Source: Methanocaldococcus lauensis
GTDB lineage: Archaea > AGJL01 > Methanococci > Methanococcales > Methanocaldococcaceae
DNA length: 64,000 nt
Assembly (NCBI GenBank): GCA_902827205.1
Contig: LR792634.1
Location: 62,001 to 126,000 of the forward strand
Direction: 5' to 3'
The first letter of the stretch is position 1; each line of letters starts with the position of its first letter. The notes below the pieces were generated by a model. It saw nothing but the letters and a program-made list of their open reading frames with translations, searched no databases and was not told where the DNA came from. A program made the position numbers and the translations under genes. Shown here in pieces: positions 22,730-31,858 of this stretch.

Positions 22730-22743
22730 GGAAATTGCCTTCC
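22730..22743. promoter_or_regulatory. NrpR-type nitrogen operator between amtB and glnB
   Basis: The sequence is GGAA-ATTGCC-TTCC, an exact match to the GGAA-N6-TTCC operator of the methanococcal nitrogen repressor NrpR. An additional GGAA directly precedes it (22726). It lies about 100 bases from each divergent start codon, and no second such palindrome occurs in the intergenic stretch. NrpR is known to repress glnK-amtB, nif and glnA under ammonium excess; 2-oxoglutarate relieves it. Confidence 0.8.
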
Positions 22744-22843
22744 TTTAAGAGGTAGGGATAAAAATAAAGATAAATAATAAATAAAAAAAGTTAGAAAAAT
22801 AAAAAAATAAATTATAAAAAGAAGAAAATAAAACTATAATTAG

Positions 22844-23191
<348 letters not shown>

Positions 23192-23205
23192 TTCTTAAAC
23201 CGTTT

Positions 23206-23285
23206 CTAAGAAACTCTGCTTTAGGATGGTTATGAATTCAGCGGCGACGATGAGGAGTAGGGTTTGGAGTAGTTTCTTAGTTTTT
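23206..23285 (+). terminator. Long hairpin with T-run downstream of glnB; possible small RNA
   Basis: CTAAGAAACT (23206-23215) and AGTTTCTTAG (23271-23280) are a perfect 10-bp inverted repeat followed by TTTTT. The 55-base loop is unusually GC-rich for this genome (it contains GCGGCGACGATGAGGAG). As a terminator the loop is large; a small structured RNA ending at the T-run is an alternative. The right arm is also the first part of a sequence repeated upstream of the second noncoding RNA copy. Confidence 0.45.
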
Positions 23286-23293
23286 GTAGCATA
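23260..23293 (+). repeat. Upstream element of the noncoding RNA, copy 1
   Basis: A 34-base stretch starting GGGTTTGGAG and ending TTTTTGTAGCATA. It matches 31 of 34 bases at 39795-39828 (minus strand) and, less closely over the last 26 bases, 38884-38909 (minus strand). In the first two RNA loci it lies just upstream of the TATA box. Confidence 0.7.
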
Positions 23294-23299
23294 TCGTAA

Positions 23300-23307
23300 T
23301 ATATAAA
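23300..23307 (+). promoter_or_regulatory. TATA box of noncoding RNA copy 1
   Basis: TATATAAA, 33 bases before the conserved start ACCGATGAGAGGG. The same octamer sits 28 bases before the same start at copy 2, while the sequence between box and start is not conserved, which supports promoter function. Confidence 0.65.
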
Positions 23308-23339
23308 TATAAATATCAGTGGAATAATATTGTTATATA

Positions 23340-23555
23340 ACCGATGAGAGGGCTCTGTCTTCGAGGTTATTATAAATGCTTATAAATTTTATTTGAGGGG
23401 CTGTCTCCGTTCAGCCCGAAGTCCAATGAATCTATGGCAGAGAGATTGGTATTCTCGATGAATCTATGAGTTGAGGACAACCCATTTCCATAGCTATCGG
23501 TTTGTATGGTATATTGTTAAATACTACGAAATATGCTATGGAAATGGGAAACGGT
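23340..23555 (+). ncRNA. Structured noncoding RNA, copy 1 of 2
   Basis: About 216 nt, GC-enriched, with no reading frame. The first 73 bases match copy 2 (38641-38843, minus strand) at 70 positions; the remainder aligns with more change but keeps its structural elements. Possible helices: terminal ACCG/CGGT closing pair; TTATAA-ATGC-TTATAA hairpin; GGGCTG/CAGCCC; GTCC/GGAC; and a perfect 14-bp stem CCCATTTCCATAGC/GCTATGGAAATGGG near the 3' end. A TATA box precedes it. GC-rich RNA families of unknown role are known from M. jannaschii computational screens; I cannot tell whether this belongs to one. Confidence 0.7.
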
Positions 23556-23597
23556 GGTACCTATGGGAATCTTCATCCCTTTAGGTGGAAGAGGATA

Positions 23598-24248
23598 TCA
23601 GTCTTTAAAATCTTCATTTTCATAATTATCATAATTTTGATTCATTTTTTCATACAACTCATCAACTTCACTTTTCTTCCACAATTCAAATTTGGATCTC
23701 TTTATTTTCTGCCTCTCTCTTTCTAAGAATTTGAAAGTTTTTGCATGAGATGCTCCTCTTAAAAGCATTTCAATAGCCTCTTTTGCTATTTGTACAGAGT
23801 CATGCTCTCCAACAATTGAAACTGTTTTTCCATAGACAGATACATTTGATCCTGTTAATTCCTCAATATATCTTCTTGATTTTCCTTCTTTACCAATAAC
23901 TCTTCCTTTTAGTCTTCTTAAACTCTTTTCTGAGCCTGCATAATTTTCTATATCTATAACTTCTAAAACATACTCATCACTAACTAATTTTAAAGCGATT
24001 TCTGGATTAAATCCCCTTCCAATTGCTCTAACAATATCTTTAGCTTTCCAAACAGCTAAAGGATCTTTCTGATCATCAGTTCCGTAAATAGTTACAGTTC
24101 CATCTTCATCTATTTCCAATTTAACTCCCAACTCTTTTTCAATTGTTTTTTTAACACATCCCTTTTTACCAATTAATACACCAACTCTTTCTCTTGGGAT
24201 TTTTAAAATCTCAATATTTTTATCTTGGCTAATATTTTTAAATACCAT
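23598..24248 (-). CDS. KH-domain RNA-binding protein (archaeal PNO1/Dim2-like)
   Basis: 216 residues with two KH domains, each with its GxxG loop: VGVLIGKKGCVKKTIE (about 25) and GRVIGKEGKSRRYIEELTG (about 115). The architecture matches archaeal relatives of eukaryotic Pno1/Dim2, which help 40S pre-rRNA 3'-end maturation. The C-terminal 40 residues are basic then acidic. It lies directly downstream of rio1 and aIF1A, both small-subunit/translation genes, which fits a role in ribosome assembly. ATG follows GGTGAGAGA. Confidence 0.92.
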   Translation of the reverse strand: MVFKNISQDKNIEILKIPRERVGVLIGKKGCVKKTIEKELGVKLEIDEDGTVTIYGTDDQKDPLAVWKAKDIVRAIGRGFNPEIALKLVSDEYVLEVIDIENYAGSEKSLRRLKGRVIGKEGKSRRYIEELTGSNVSVYGKTVSIVGEHDSVQIAKEAIEMLLRGASHAKTFKFLERERQKIKRSKFELWKKSEVDELYEKMNQNYDNYENEDFKD

Positions 24249-24339
24249 TCTCTCACCAACACAAAAACAAATAACTACAATTAATTACTAAAGCTATCTA
24301 AAATAATATTAATCTATAAATTAAAATCATTAAAAGACT

Positions 24340-25236
24340 TCACAACTGCTTAATCATAGCCTCGTCAACTGGATTTATATCATTTCCTGTAATATACTTA
24401 TATAACTCCTTATAATTACAATTAACTTTCTTTCTTCTAAAGAAATTACAGATGTTTATGCAATCTCTTATAAGTAAAGGATTAGCCAAAGGATGTTGAG
24501 TTATAACACTCTGTGAGAAGTCAATAAAAACTGGCTCGTCATCTTTTACTAAAATATTATATTCGCTTAGATCTCCATGAATTAACTCTCCCTCTTCGTA
24601 AAGTTTTTTCATACTATCTCTTATAATTTTATAGTATCTCTCCCAATCTAAATCTTGAAATTCTTTAAGTTTTGGAGCAGGAATTCCTCTATATCCAACA
24701 AAATCCATAACTAAAACATTTTCCCTCCTCAATCTCGCCTTAGGAGCATTTATAATTTCAGAAGCCCTTCTTAAATTTCTAAATTCTTTTTCTACCCACG
24801 CGTGTATAATTTGCCTCCTACTACTCTTTCTCAAATGAAATCTTGGATCACCTTGTATATACTTACTCATAGTTTTAAAATCACATGTAGAAACTCTATA
24901 AACTTTAACAGCCCTATAAAACTTCCCTTTTCTGGCTTTAAATACAACAGCCTCTTTTCCTGAATTTACTATTCCTATATACTCTGTTAAATGTTTTCCT
25001 GCCAACAAACTAAATAATGTCATAAGGGTTCTTTTATCAAAAACTTCATTGGCTGTTTTTAAATCTTCTAAAAACTTTCTTTCTTTTTCTAAAATTTCTT
25101 TTTGATATTCTCTATCTAATTGAAACTCTTCCTTTTCAGATAGTAATTTATTCAATTCATAAATTTCTTTGTCAATATCTTTAACTTTAAAATCTAAATC
25201 TTTAGCTATATTCATCACCTTTTTATAATATCTCAT
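24340..25236 (-). CDS. rio1: Rio1-type serine kinase
   Basis: 298 residues. N-terminal coiled region (about 1-70) then RIO kinase core: [15 protein letters not shown] (nucleotide loop), [11 protein letters not shown], catalytic [13 protein letters not shown] with Asp and Asn, and metal-binding VFIDFSQSV. Rio1 acts in late small-subunit maturation. It overlaps the aIF1A gene by 14 bases. An alternative start 7 codons in (MNIAKDL) overlaps a GGTGATG sequence; which of the two ATGs is used is open. Confidence 0.93.
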   Translation of the reverse strand: MRYYKKVMNIAKDLDFKVKDIDKEIYELNKLLSEKEEFQLDREYQKEILEKERKFLEDLKTANEVFDKRTLMTLFSLLAGKHLTEYIGIVNSGKEAVVFKARKGKFYRAVKVYRVSTCDFKTMSKYIQGDPRFHLRKSSRRQIIHAWVEKEFRNLRRASEIINAPKARLRRENVLVMDFVGYRGIPAPKLKEFQDLDWERYYKIIRDSMKKLYEEGELIHGDLSEYNILVKDDEPVFIDFSQSVITQHPLANPLLIRDCINICNFFRRKKVNCNYKELYKYITGNDINPVDEAMIKQL

Positions 25237-25528
25237 CTAAGTAACCTTTTCTCTTAAGCCATTCAACTTGTGTTTTTGTGTATCTCCAAATTATGTCACA
25301 CTTTTTATCTCCTTGAACTACCCATGGTTTTATTATAACAATATCTCCTTCTCTAACCCAAATCTTTTTCTTTAATCTTCCGGGAATTCTACCCAATCTT
25401 GTTTTTCCATCTAAACATCTAACTCTTACTCTACTTGCTCCTAACATTTGCTCTATAATTCCTAATATTTCATTCTCCTCTTTTTTTGGTAATCTTACTC
25501 TAATTTGTTGTTCTTGTTGCTCTGCCAT
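25223..25528 (-). CDS. eif1a: Translation initiation factor aIF1A
   Basis: 101 residues with the OB fold of eIF1[40 protein letters not shown], and [21 protein letters not shown]. The basic/flexible N-terminal tail [10 protein letters not shown] is typical. It assists scanning-independent start-site selection on the small subunit. First gene of the aIF1A-rio1-KH group; RBS GGTGA precedes ATG. Confidence 0.96.
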   Translation of the reverse strand: MAEQQEQQIRVRLPKKEENEILGIIEQMLGASRVRVRCLDGKTRLGRIPGRLKKKIWVREGDIVIIKPWVVQGDKKCDIIWRYTKTQVEWLKRKGYLDEIL

Positions 25529-25763
25529 ATTGTCTCACCTTTTTTATTTTTGTTTGTTATTTTTTGAAATTTTAATAGTGTTTCTTATAAATACTAAGTT
25601 TTTATTTATGCTTATTTAAACTCTATAGTGTTTTTTAATTTACTTTTAATATACTCAATTAACTTTTTACTGCAAATAGTTTTATATTACTCATTATATA
25701 TATTGCTTTATGGTCGATATAAAATTATTAAAGGTTCAATTATTTAAATATAAGGGGATATGT

Positions 25764-26840
25764 ATGATAAGTAGAGAGATGGCGATAAATTTTCTCAACT
25801 CTACATCTGTTGATGATATATTAAATTATATAAATTTAATTAACAACAACTTTAAAAGGAAATATGTAACTTACTCAAAAAATGTATTTATTCCTCTTTC
25901 TAAGTGGTGTAGAAATAGATGTGGATACTGCATTTTTAGAGAAGATAACCCAAGTTTAATGAAACCTAATGAAGTTAAGGAAATCTTATTGAGAGGGGAT
26001 AAGTTAGGTTGTAGAGAGGCATTATTTACCTTTGGAGAGCGAGTAGATGAAAACAAAGAGATTAAAGAACAGTTAAAATCTTTGGGTTATAGCAATATAT
26101 TAGAATACCTTTACGATTTAGAAGAATGGACATTAAATAACACTTCTTTATTACCACACACTAACTGTGGAATTTTAGATTATGAAGAGTTAAAGATGCT
26201 TAAAGAGGTTAATGCCTCTATGGGGTTAATGTTAGAAAACGCCTCAGAGAGGTTGATGAATACTATTGCCCATAAATACAGCCCAGGCAAAGATCCAAAG
26301 TTAAGGATAGAGATGATTGAAAATGCTGGAAAATTAAAAATTCCATTCACTACTGGATTATTAATTGGAATAGGAGAAACTAACGAGGAAATTGTTGATT
26401 CCCTCTTTAAAATAAAAGAAATCCATGATAAATATAAGCATATTCAAGAAGTTATAATTCAAAACTTCAAACCTAAGAAAGGCATTTTAATGGAAAATTT
26501 TAAGGAGCCAACACCTATAAAGATGTTGAAGGTTATAATTTTAGCAAAGTTGATTTTAAAAGATATCTCTATTCAGATTCCTCCAAATTTAAATAGAGAG
26601 ACGGGACAGTTATTTTTATTGGCAGGAGTGGATGATTGGGGAGGAGTTTCTCCACTAACAAAGGATTATGTAAATCCAGAAGCAGAGTGGCCAGAAATAG
26701 AGGAATTAAGAAATATGACTGAAGAGTTGGGATTAAAGTTAAAGATGAGATTGCCTGTCTATGATAAGTATATAAGTAGAGAGTGGTTGAGTGAAAAAGT
26801 TTATAATAAAATTATTGAGATGGGATGGTTAAAGGAATAG
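25764..26840 (+). CDS. cofG: F0 synthase subunit 1 (FO synthase CofG)
   Basis: 358 residues. Radical SAM cluster CRNRCGYC at about residue 51, preceded by VFIPLSKW, and later [17 protein letters not shown]-like ([14 protein letters not shown]) and [18 protein letters not shown], all typical of CofG. With CofH it builds the deazaflavin core F0 of coenzyme F420. I place the start at ATG 25764 because GGGGAT lies 4 bases upstream; an in-frame ATG at 25710 has no ribosome site. cofH is not in the window. The 3' end overlaps the convergent hypothetical gene by 29 bases. Confidence 0.93.
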   Translation: MISREMAINFLNSTSVDDILNYINLINNNFKRKYVTYSKNVFIPLSKWCRNRCGYCIFREDNPSLMKPNEVKEILLRGDKLGCREALFTFGERVDENKEIKEQLKSLGYSNILEYLYDLEEWTLNNTSLLPHTNCGILDYEELKMLKEVNASMGLMLENASERLMNTIAHKYSPGKDPKLRIEMIENAGKLKIPFTTGLLIGIGETNEEIVDSLFKIKEIHDKYKHIQEVIIQNFKPKKGILMENFKEPTPIKMLKVIILAKLILKDISIQIPPNLNRETGQLFLLAGVDDWGGVSPLTKDYVNPEAEWPEIEELRNMTEELGLKLKMRLPVYDKYISREWLSEKVYNKIIEMGWLKE

Positions 26841-27291
26841 AGTTTTCAATTATAGATATTTGCTTTTTTAAAATGTCTTCGTATCTATTTTTTAATATTT
26901 GCAACGCCTTATATGTAGATTTTCCATCTAATGTTAAAATCTCCTCTTTTCCTCTTTCAATGTATTTAACATAGCCAATATTATCATCAAAACTTACAGT
27001 TAAAGATATAAATTTATTTGAACTTAAAATATCTTTTAACATCTCTTCATAAACATTATTTCCACAGAATAAGTTTAATTTAGCAATTTCCTTTATATCC
27101 TCATCCTCAATAAGTTTTTCTATCTTTTCATATTCAATAACAATATGCTCTAAATTTTCTACTAATTTTTTAAAACTTTCTGCTCTCTCAATTAGACAGA
27201 TAAATTTAATCTCAACCATTCCCTTACCTTTCCACCTCCACTCTCTATTTTTCCATTCATTAATTTTTTCTTTAATTTTATTAAGTTCCAT
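26812..27291 (-). CDS. Hypothetical protein, methanogen-type
   Basis: 159 residues, charged and helical, starting [18 protein letters not shown]; contains [15 protein letters not shown] and a C-terminal [21 protein letters not shown]. No family recognised. The ATG at 27291 is preceded by GGTGTTAG; an open frame extends further upstream to 27462 but lacks a ribosome site and would enter the neighbouring promoter. It is divergent from the MBL gene and overlaps cofG at the 3' end. Confidence 0.65.
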   Translation of the reverse strand: MELNKIKEKINEWKNREWRWKGKGMVEIKFICLIERAESFKKLVENLEHIVIEYEKIEKLIEDEDIKEIAKLNLFCGNNVYEEMLKDILSSNKFISLTVSFDDNIGYVKYIERGKEEILTLDGKSTYKALQILKNRYEDILKKQISIIENSIPLTIPSQ

Positions 27292-27408
27292 ATCTAACAC
27301 CAAAAATATTTTTAATATGACTCTGTTAGGAAAAGTATTAATTATTACGCGTAAATTATTTATACGCATATGCGGAAAAATAAACTTATAACTGTATGGG
27401 GTGAAATT

Positions 27409-28179
27409 ATGATTAAGATATTGGTTGATAACACAGGATATAAAAAATTTTTTGCTCAGCACGGCTTTTCAGTATTAATTGAAATTAACAATAAAAGAAT
27501 TCTGTTTGATGCTGGGCAAAACCCAATAGTTTTGAGAGAAAATTTAAAATTGTTCAATGAAAATGAAGGTTTTGATTATGTAGTTATATCTCACGGCCAT
27601 TATGATCACACTGACGGTTTAAAATATATTATAGAGAACGATTTAATTTGTGGAAAGATTATAATCCACAAGGACGCTTTTTTAGACAAATATTCTGGAA
27701 ATAGATATATTGGAATAGATAAAGAAATAAAAGATTATCTTCTAAAAAAAGCAGACCTAAAGATTATAGAGAAGCCATACAAAATAGACAAAGATATTAT
27801 CATCTCTGGATACATTCCAAGAGAATATGAGTATGAAATGGAAGAATTTCAGTGTATTAAGGATGGAAAAAAAGTAAAAGATGAAATAAATGACGATATG
27901 TTTTTAATTGCTAATGGAGTTTTAATTACTGGCTGTTCTCACAGTGGAATAATAAATGTAGTTGAATATGGAAAAAAGTTGAGTGAAATTAAAGGAGTTT
28001 TAGGTGGTTTTCACTTAGTATCTGTTTCTGATAACTACTTAAATAAAATTGTAGATTACTTTAAATCACAAGATTTTTGGATTATGCCAATGCATTGCAC
28101 TGGATTTAAGGCATTAACAAAACTATCTCAATTAAACAACTTCATCTATGGACATGTTGGAAAAGTTATCTGTGTTTAA
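27409..28179 (+). CDS. Metallo-beta-lactamase-fold hydrolase
   Basis: 256 residues. The dinuclear metal site is present: SHGHYDHTDGL (HxHxDH) at about 61-71, GCSHSGIIN further on, and a late PMHCTGFKA histidine. The overall pattern, with FDAGQNP near the start, is that of the archaeal group that includes the dihydropterin-beta-RFAP synthase of methanopterin synthesis; this one is a paralogue and its substrate is not shown. ATG at 27409 has GGGGTGA upstream. The CDF gene begins 19 bases downstream. Confidence 0.85.
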   Translation: MIKILVDNTGYKKFFAQHGFSVLIEINNKRILFDAGQNPIVLRENLKLFNENEGFDYVVISHGHYDHTDGLKYIIENDLICGKIIIHKDAFLDKYSGNRYIGIDKEIKDYLLKKADLKIIEKPYKIDKDIIISGYIPREYEYEMEEFQCIKDGKKVKDEINDDMFLIANGVLITGCSHSGIINVVEYGKKLSEIKGVLGGFHLVSVSDNYLNKIVDYFKSQDFWIMPMHCTGFKALTKLSQLNNFIYGHVGKVICV

Positions 28180-28198
28180 AATTTAGTTTGGGATTTTT

Positions 28199-29050
28199 AT
28201 GGATGAAAAAGAAAAGCCAATAATTGTGAGTATTGTTGGTAATATCTTTTTAGGAGTAATAAAAATAATAGTTGGTTATATATATTCGAGTATATCTTTA
28301 ATCTCTGATGGAGTTCATTCTTTATCTGATGTTTTAACAAGTGTTTTAGGATATATTGGGATAAAACTTGCTTCAAAACCTGCTGATAAATCTCATCCAT
28401 TTGGACATTCAAGATTTGAGCCATTAATTGCTTTTTTAATGGGACTGGCGCTATTTTTTACTGCCTGCGAGATTGGTAAATTTGCAATTGAAAGACTTTT
28501 CAGTAAGGTAGTAATTACTGTCAATATTATAATGCTTACAGTAGCTATAATTTCAATAGTATCTAAGGAGTTAATGACACAATATAGTTTATATGTAGGA
28601 AAAAGGTTAAATAGTCAAATATTAATTGCAGATGCCTATCACCATAGAAGTGATGTTTTAAGTAGTATAGTAGTTTTAATTGGTTTGTTGTTAGAGAAAT
28701 TTGGAGTAAGTTATGGTGATGCTATTGCTGGGATAATTGTTTCAATTATGATTGTTAAGGTTTCTATTGAAATAATTATAACTAACATAAACTATCTTAC
28801 TGGAAGCTCTCCTCCAGAGGATTTTTATGAGATTGTAAAAAAAGAGGCATTAAGTGTAGATAGGGTTATAGGTGTCCATGATATAAAAGCTCACTATGTA
28901 GGACCTAAAATCTATGTTGAGTTACATGTTGAAGTGCCTTCAAATATATCTGCAAAGGAAATGCACGATATTGAGGTAGATGTTAAGAAAAGATTAGAAA
29001 AATTAGATAATGTTGAAAAGGCATATGTTCATGTTGATATTGTTGATTAA
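28199..29050 (+). CDS. Cation diffusion facilitator (CDF) metal exporter
   Basis: 283 residues, about six membrane helices and a cytoplasmic C-terminal ferredoxin-like domain. Metal site A residues are visible in SLISDGVHSLSDVLTS (helix 2) and DAYHHRSDVLSS (helix 5, H-D-type, suggesting Zn). GIKLASKPADKSHPFGHSRFE is the typical loop after helix 2. It exports divalent cations in exchange for protons. ATG follows TTGGGAT; probably expressed with the MBL gene. Confidence 0.92.
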   Translation: MDEKEKPIIVSIVGNIFLGVIKIIVGYIYSSISLISDGVHSLSDVLTSVLGYIGIKLASKPADKSHPFGHSRFEPLIAFLMGLALFFTACEIGKFAIERLFSKVVITVNIIMLTVAIISIVSKELMTQYSLYVGKRLNSQILIADAYHHRSDVLSSIVVLIGLLLEKFGVSYGDAIAGIIVSIMIVKVSIEIIITNINYLTGSSPPEDFYEIVKKEALSVDRVIGVHDIKAHYVGPKIYVELHVEVPSNISAKEMHDIEVDVKKRLEKLDNVEKAYVHVDIVD

Positions 29051-29171
29051 TTAAATAATATTAATTAATATTTTCCTAATTTATTCTATTTTTAACAAAT
29101 TTAATTAAAAAATTTAAATATAATAATTTATTTCTCTAAAAATAAAAATAACTATGCTCAAAATATACTAT

Positions 29172-29199
29172 CTATTTAAGGATTGGTGGGTTCGAGGAG
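29172..29199 (-). repeat. Duplicate of the tRNA-Val 3' end and flank
   Basis: 28 bases matching 29248-29275 at 26 positions, exactly 76 bases apart. The repeated part covers the acceptor 3' strand, encoded CCA, and 15 bases of downstream flank. The remaining tRNA is missing. It is either a short tandem duplication or the trace of an element that used the tRNA 3' end as its target. Confidence 0.8.
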
Positions 29200-29206
29200 T
29201 CTCAAA

Positions 29207-29228
29207 GCATAGGGCTTCGCCCTATTGC
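29207..29228. terminator. GC hairpin beside tRNA-Val
   Basis: ATAGGGC-TTC-GCCCTAT, a perfect 7-bp stem that extends by GC pairs with one bulge. It lies between the partial duplicate and the tRNA gene, downstream of the tRNA in transcription. The core resembles the third hairpin near tfs (ATAG-GGGC-TAC-GCCC-CTAT type). Confidence 0.5.
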
Positions 29229-29262
29229 TATACCCAAAATGCTCTGCCTATTTAAGGATTGG

Positions 29263-29336
29263 TGGGCTCGGGGAGATTCGAACTCCCGACCACCGCCGTG
29301 TCAGGGCGGCATCATAGCCAGCTAGACCACGAGCCC
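29263..29336 (-). tRNA. tRNA-Val (anticodon GAC)
   Basis: 74 nt that fold as a full cloverleaf: acceptor GGGCTCG/CGAGCCC with A73, D arm GTCTAGCTGGCTATGAT, anticodon stem CCGCC/GGCGG with loop CTGACAC giving anticodon GAC, T arm GGGAG-TTCGAAT-CTCCC. CCA is encoded (29260-29262). A TATA-like TTTATATAT (29375-29383) is about 40 bases upstream. No intron. Confidence 0.96.
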
Positions 29337-29410
29337 ACAACAATCAGTCAGCGAGATTATAGTATGAATAACTCATATATAAACATTTCGGTTGTCCGGT
29401 TGAGAGAGAC

Positions 29411-29565
29411 TGTCAAGATAAGAAAGATTTAAAAATATGGAAATAAAAAATGTTATTCGTAAGAAGTATATTAAAATTTTGCTCGAATAAACCAATAAAT
29501 ACAATTATCTCTTGGCTTAATTCTTTTGCCTCCATCTATAACTTCCTAATATCTTTATCTTGACA
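29411..29565. repeat. Element bounded by inverted repeats upstream of tRNA-Val
   Basis: TGTCAAGATAAGAAAGAT (29411-29428) pairs with ATCTTTATCTTGACA (29551-29565), a long near-perfect stem around about 120 AT-rich bases. Outer GGTTG and CAACC extend the pairing, and an 8-base direct copy GTCCGGTT occurs on both outer sides (29394-29401, 29578-29585). No coding frame is seen. A small mobile-element relic or an RNA are both possible. This and the tRNA account for the noncoding stretch 29051-29654. Confidence 0.4.
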
Positions 29566-29654
29566 ACCTCCAACCTCGTCCGGTTTATATTGTAGTTCTA
29601 TGTTTATAAATCTTAGATTACAAAAATAGAAAAGTGAGATTATATTTATGATTA

Positions 29655-31526
29655 TTAATAGTAATACCAAATAGTTTTATATTCTTCAATATTTTCTCCA
29701 ATTTCCTTTAAGCTGTCTAAGTATTCTTTAATTGGCGTATCTTCGTAAGTGTATAACTTAGTTGGATATATTCCTTTTTCCCATGGATGCATTAGATAAA
29801 CTCTACTTCCATTAGGTTTTATAGCTATCAATTCTCTATCCTGCCAACCTCTTAAATGATTCTTGCCCATTCTTGGAACATTAAATATTGGCTCATCTGT
29901 TCTAAATGATCCTGGCAATAATCTAGCTTCTTCTTTAACTTCTTGAACTACTCTTGCTATTGGAACTAAGTAATCTTTATGCTCTATCTTTCCTTTAGGA
30001 TAGAATGTATAGTATGGAATTATTCCTGCTTTCTTTAAAGCTATTCTTAAAGCTACATTTTCAAATCTTCTGCTTACATATCTATGAAATACATGCTGAT
30101 TATAAACCTTAATATTTTTCTCTCCTAATTTTCTAACAGTTTCTTTAACTTCTGGTGTAATTTCATAACAACTTTCAACATGTGTAGAAATCATTAAACT
30201 CTTTTCATAATTGTCTAATATCTCTACCAATTCATCTGTTATTCTCATAGGAACTGTGACTATTGTTCTCGTTCCAAATCGTACTCCAATAACATGATTC
30301 ATTTCAGAGATTCTATTTAACATCTTTTCAATAGCCTTATCACTTAAACTGAATGGATCTCCACCAGTAATTAATATTTCTATCATTGAGTCATGCTCAG
30401 CAAACCAATCTAAAGCTTTTTCAACTTTATCCCAACCTTTAAATGCCTTTTCGTCAAAATCTTGAACCATCCAGTTTCTTTGACAATAGACACAAATTTG
30501 AGGGCATGATTCATATGGCTTTATAATTGCAATTGTAACATACCTTCTTGTTATTAAGTCACATGGAGAAGTGTCATGCTCTCCCATAAAGTCAAAGAAT
30601 GTTGATCTATCCTCTTTATGTTCAATCATCTTTTCAACATACCATTTTGGAGGAATAACCTGCCTTCTAACTGGTAGATCTTCGACATAAGGATTTTCGA
30701 AGTCAAATAAATGTAAATAGTAAGGAGTTATTCCAAATGGTATTCCATTTTTTATACATTCTTCTATAAGTTCTAAATCTTCATCAGATATTTTAAAGTT
30801 TGTCTCTTCTCTAAGTTCTTTTAAAATTTCTACTCCTTTTTTACCTTTTATTACATTTTTAAACTGCCACTTATAGTTAAACCATTCATCATCAGTAATT
30901 CCAAAGAAATCTTCTAAAATTTCCCTATTCTTTTTTCTTTTTAATATAATTCTCTTATCTAACCCGCTTGGATATTTACTAATGTATTCTCTCATAATTT
31001 CATAAACTTTATCTAAAAAGTTGGATCTCGCAATTCCTGCTTTTCTACCTTTTATCTTACTAAAATCTACAAATTCAACACCTTCATTTAATAATCTTTC
31101 TCCTAAGAAACCTAAGGAATAGTTAGCCTTTCCAGACATAGCCAAAAACAAATGTCTAAATTCTTCAATAAAACCCTCCCCTATTTCTTTTAAAGCATCT
31201 TCGTAACCTTTATATGCTTTCCATAAATATTCCAATGTGCTAAATCCAGATAATTTTTCGTTGTGTTTAGAGATTATATTTAAAAATATTTCAATAGATT
31301 TTAATGATAACCATCTATCTATTTCATTTTTAAATTTTATATTTCCACTTCTAACTTTCCACTCTAACTCTTTACAAAATTCAAATAACTTTTCTCTTGC
31401 CTCTTCTATACTTTCACTCTTCTCTAAAATTTCTCCAATTTCTGGAACTTCAGAAAATATCTCTAAAAAAGACTTATAATTATTTATAACTTTGTATTCC
31501 TCGTTAATTGTTGAATTCGCTATCAT
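29655..31526 (-). CDS. kamA: Lysine 2,3-aminomutase (radical SAM, PLP)
   Basis: 623 residues. The C-terminal half is the aminomutase core with cluster motif CPQICVYCQRNW (C-x3-C-x2-C, about 365), the GGDPFSLSD strand and YNQHVFHRYVS; the PLP lysine region follows. The N-terminal half of about 280 residues is longer than in bacterial enzymes, as in methanococcal relatives. It makes beta-lysine, precursor of the osmolyte N-epsilon-acetyl-beta-lysine in methanogens; the acetyltransferase partner is not in the window. The ATG at 31526 follows GGAGGGG at good spacing; an upstream in-frame ATG at 31544 lies before that site. Confidence 0.92.
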   Translation of the reverse strand: MIANSTINEEYKVINNYKSFLEIFSEVPEIGEILEKSESIEEAREKLFEFCKELEWKVRSGNIKFKNEIDRWLSLKSIEIFLNIISKHNEKLSGFSTLEYLWKAYKGYEDALKEIGEGFIEEFRHLFLAMSGKANYSLGFLGERLLNEGVEFVDFSKIKGRKAGIARSNFLDKVYEIMREYISKYPSGLDKRIILKRKKNREILEDFFGITDDEWFNYKWQFKNVIKGKKGVEILKELREETNFKISDEDLELIEECIKNGIPFGITPYYLHLFDFENPYVEDLPVRRQVIPPKWYVEKMIEHKEDRSTFFDFMGEHDTSPCDLITRRYVTIAIIKPYESCPQICVYCQRNWMVQDFDEKAFKGWDKVEKALDWFAEHDSMIEILITGGDPFSLSDKAIEKMLNRISEMNHVIGVRFGTRTIVTVPMRITDELVEILDNYEKSLMISTHVESCYEITPEVKETVRKLGEKNIKVYNQHVFHRYVSRRFENVALRIALKKAGIIPYYTFYPKGKIEHKDYLVPIARVVQEVKEEARLLPGSFRTDEPIFNVPRMGKNHLRGWQDRELIAIKPNGSRVYLMHPWEKGIYPTKLYTYEDTPIKEYLDSLKEIGENIEEYKTIWYYY

Positions 31527-31858
31527 ATTCCCCCTCCATATCATTTTATTAATTTAAATTATTTAATATATTAATTATAGTTTTTTAAACAACTTTAAAG
31601 GTAAAGACAAAAATTTTAAATTAAACCTTGTCAAATAAAAATAGAAAATCCGCTAAAACAAGTTTTAGATGTTCGTAAATTATGAAAAAATTAAAATTAT
31701 TTGGATTTATTATATTTATTAAAAAGATATTTATGATTATTTAATACAATATTTCTAAAAATAATTATATTGATAATCATATAAAAAGTTTTCGTATCAG
31801 GACTATTTTTATTATATAATTTTAATTTAATAATTTTAATTAAAAAGTAAGAATAGTT
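31527..31858. other. AT-rich intergenic stretch without recognised feature
   Basis: Between leuS and kamA, both on the minus strand. Very AT-rich; I see no open frame, repeat or hairpin that I would defend. It must hold the leuS 3' end signals' counterpart, namely the terminator of leuS is not here but the kamA promoter and leader are at its right edge only; otherwise nothing is visible. Confidence 0.3.
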
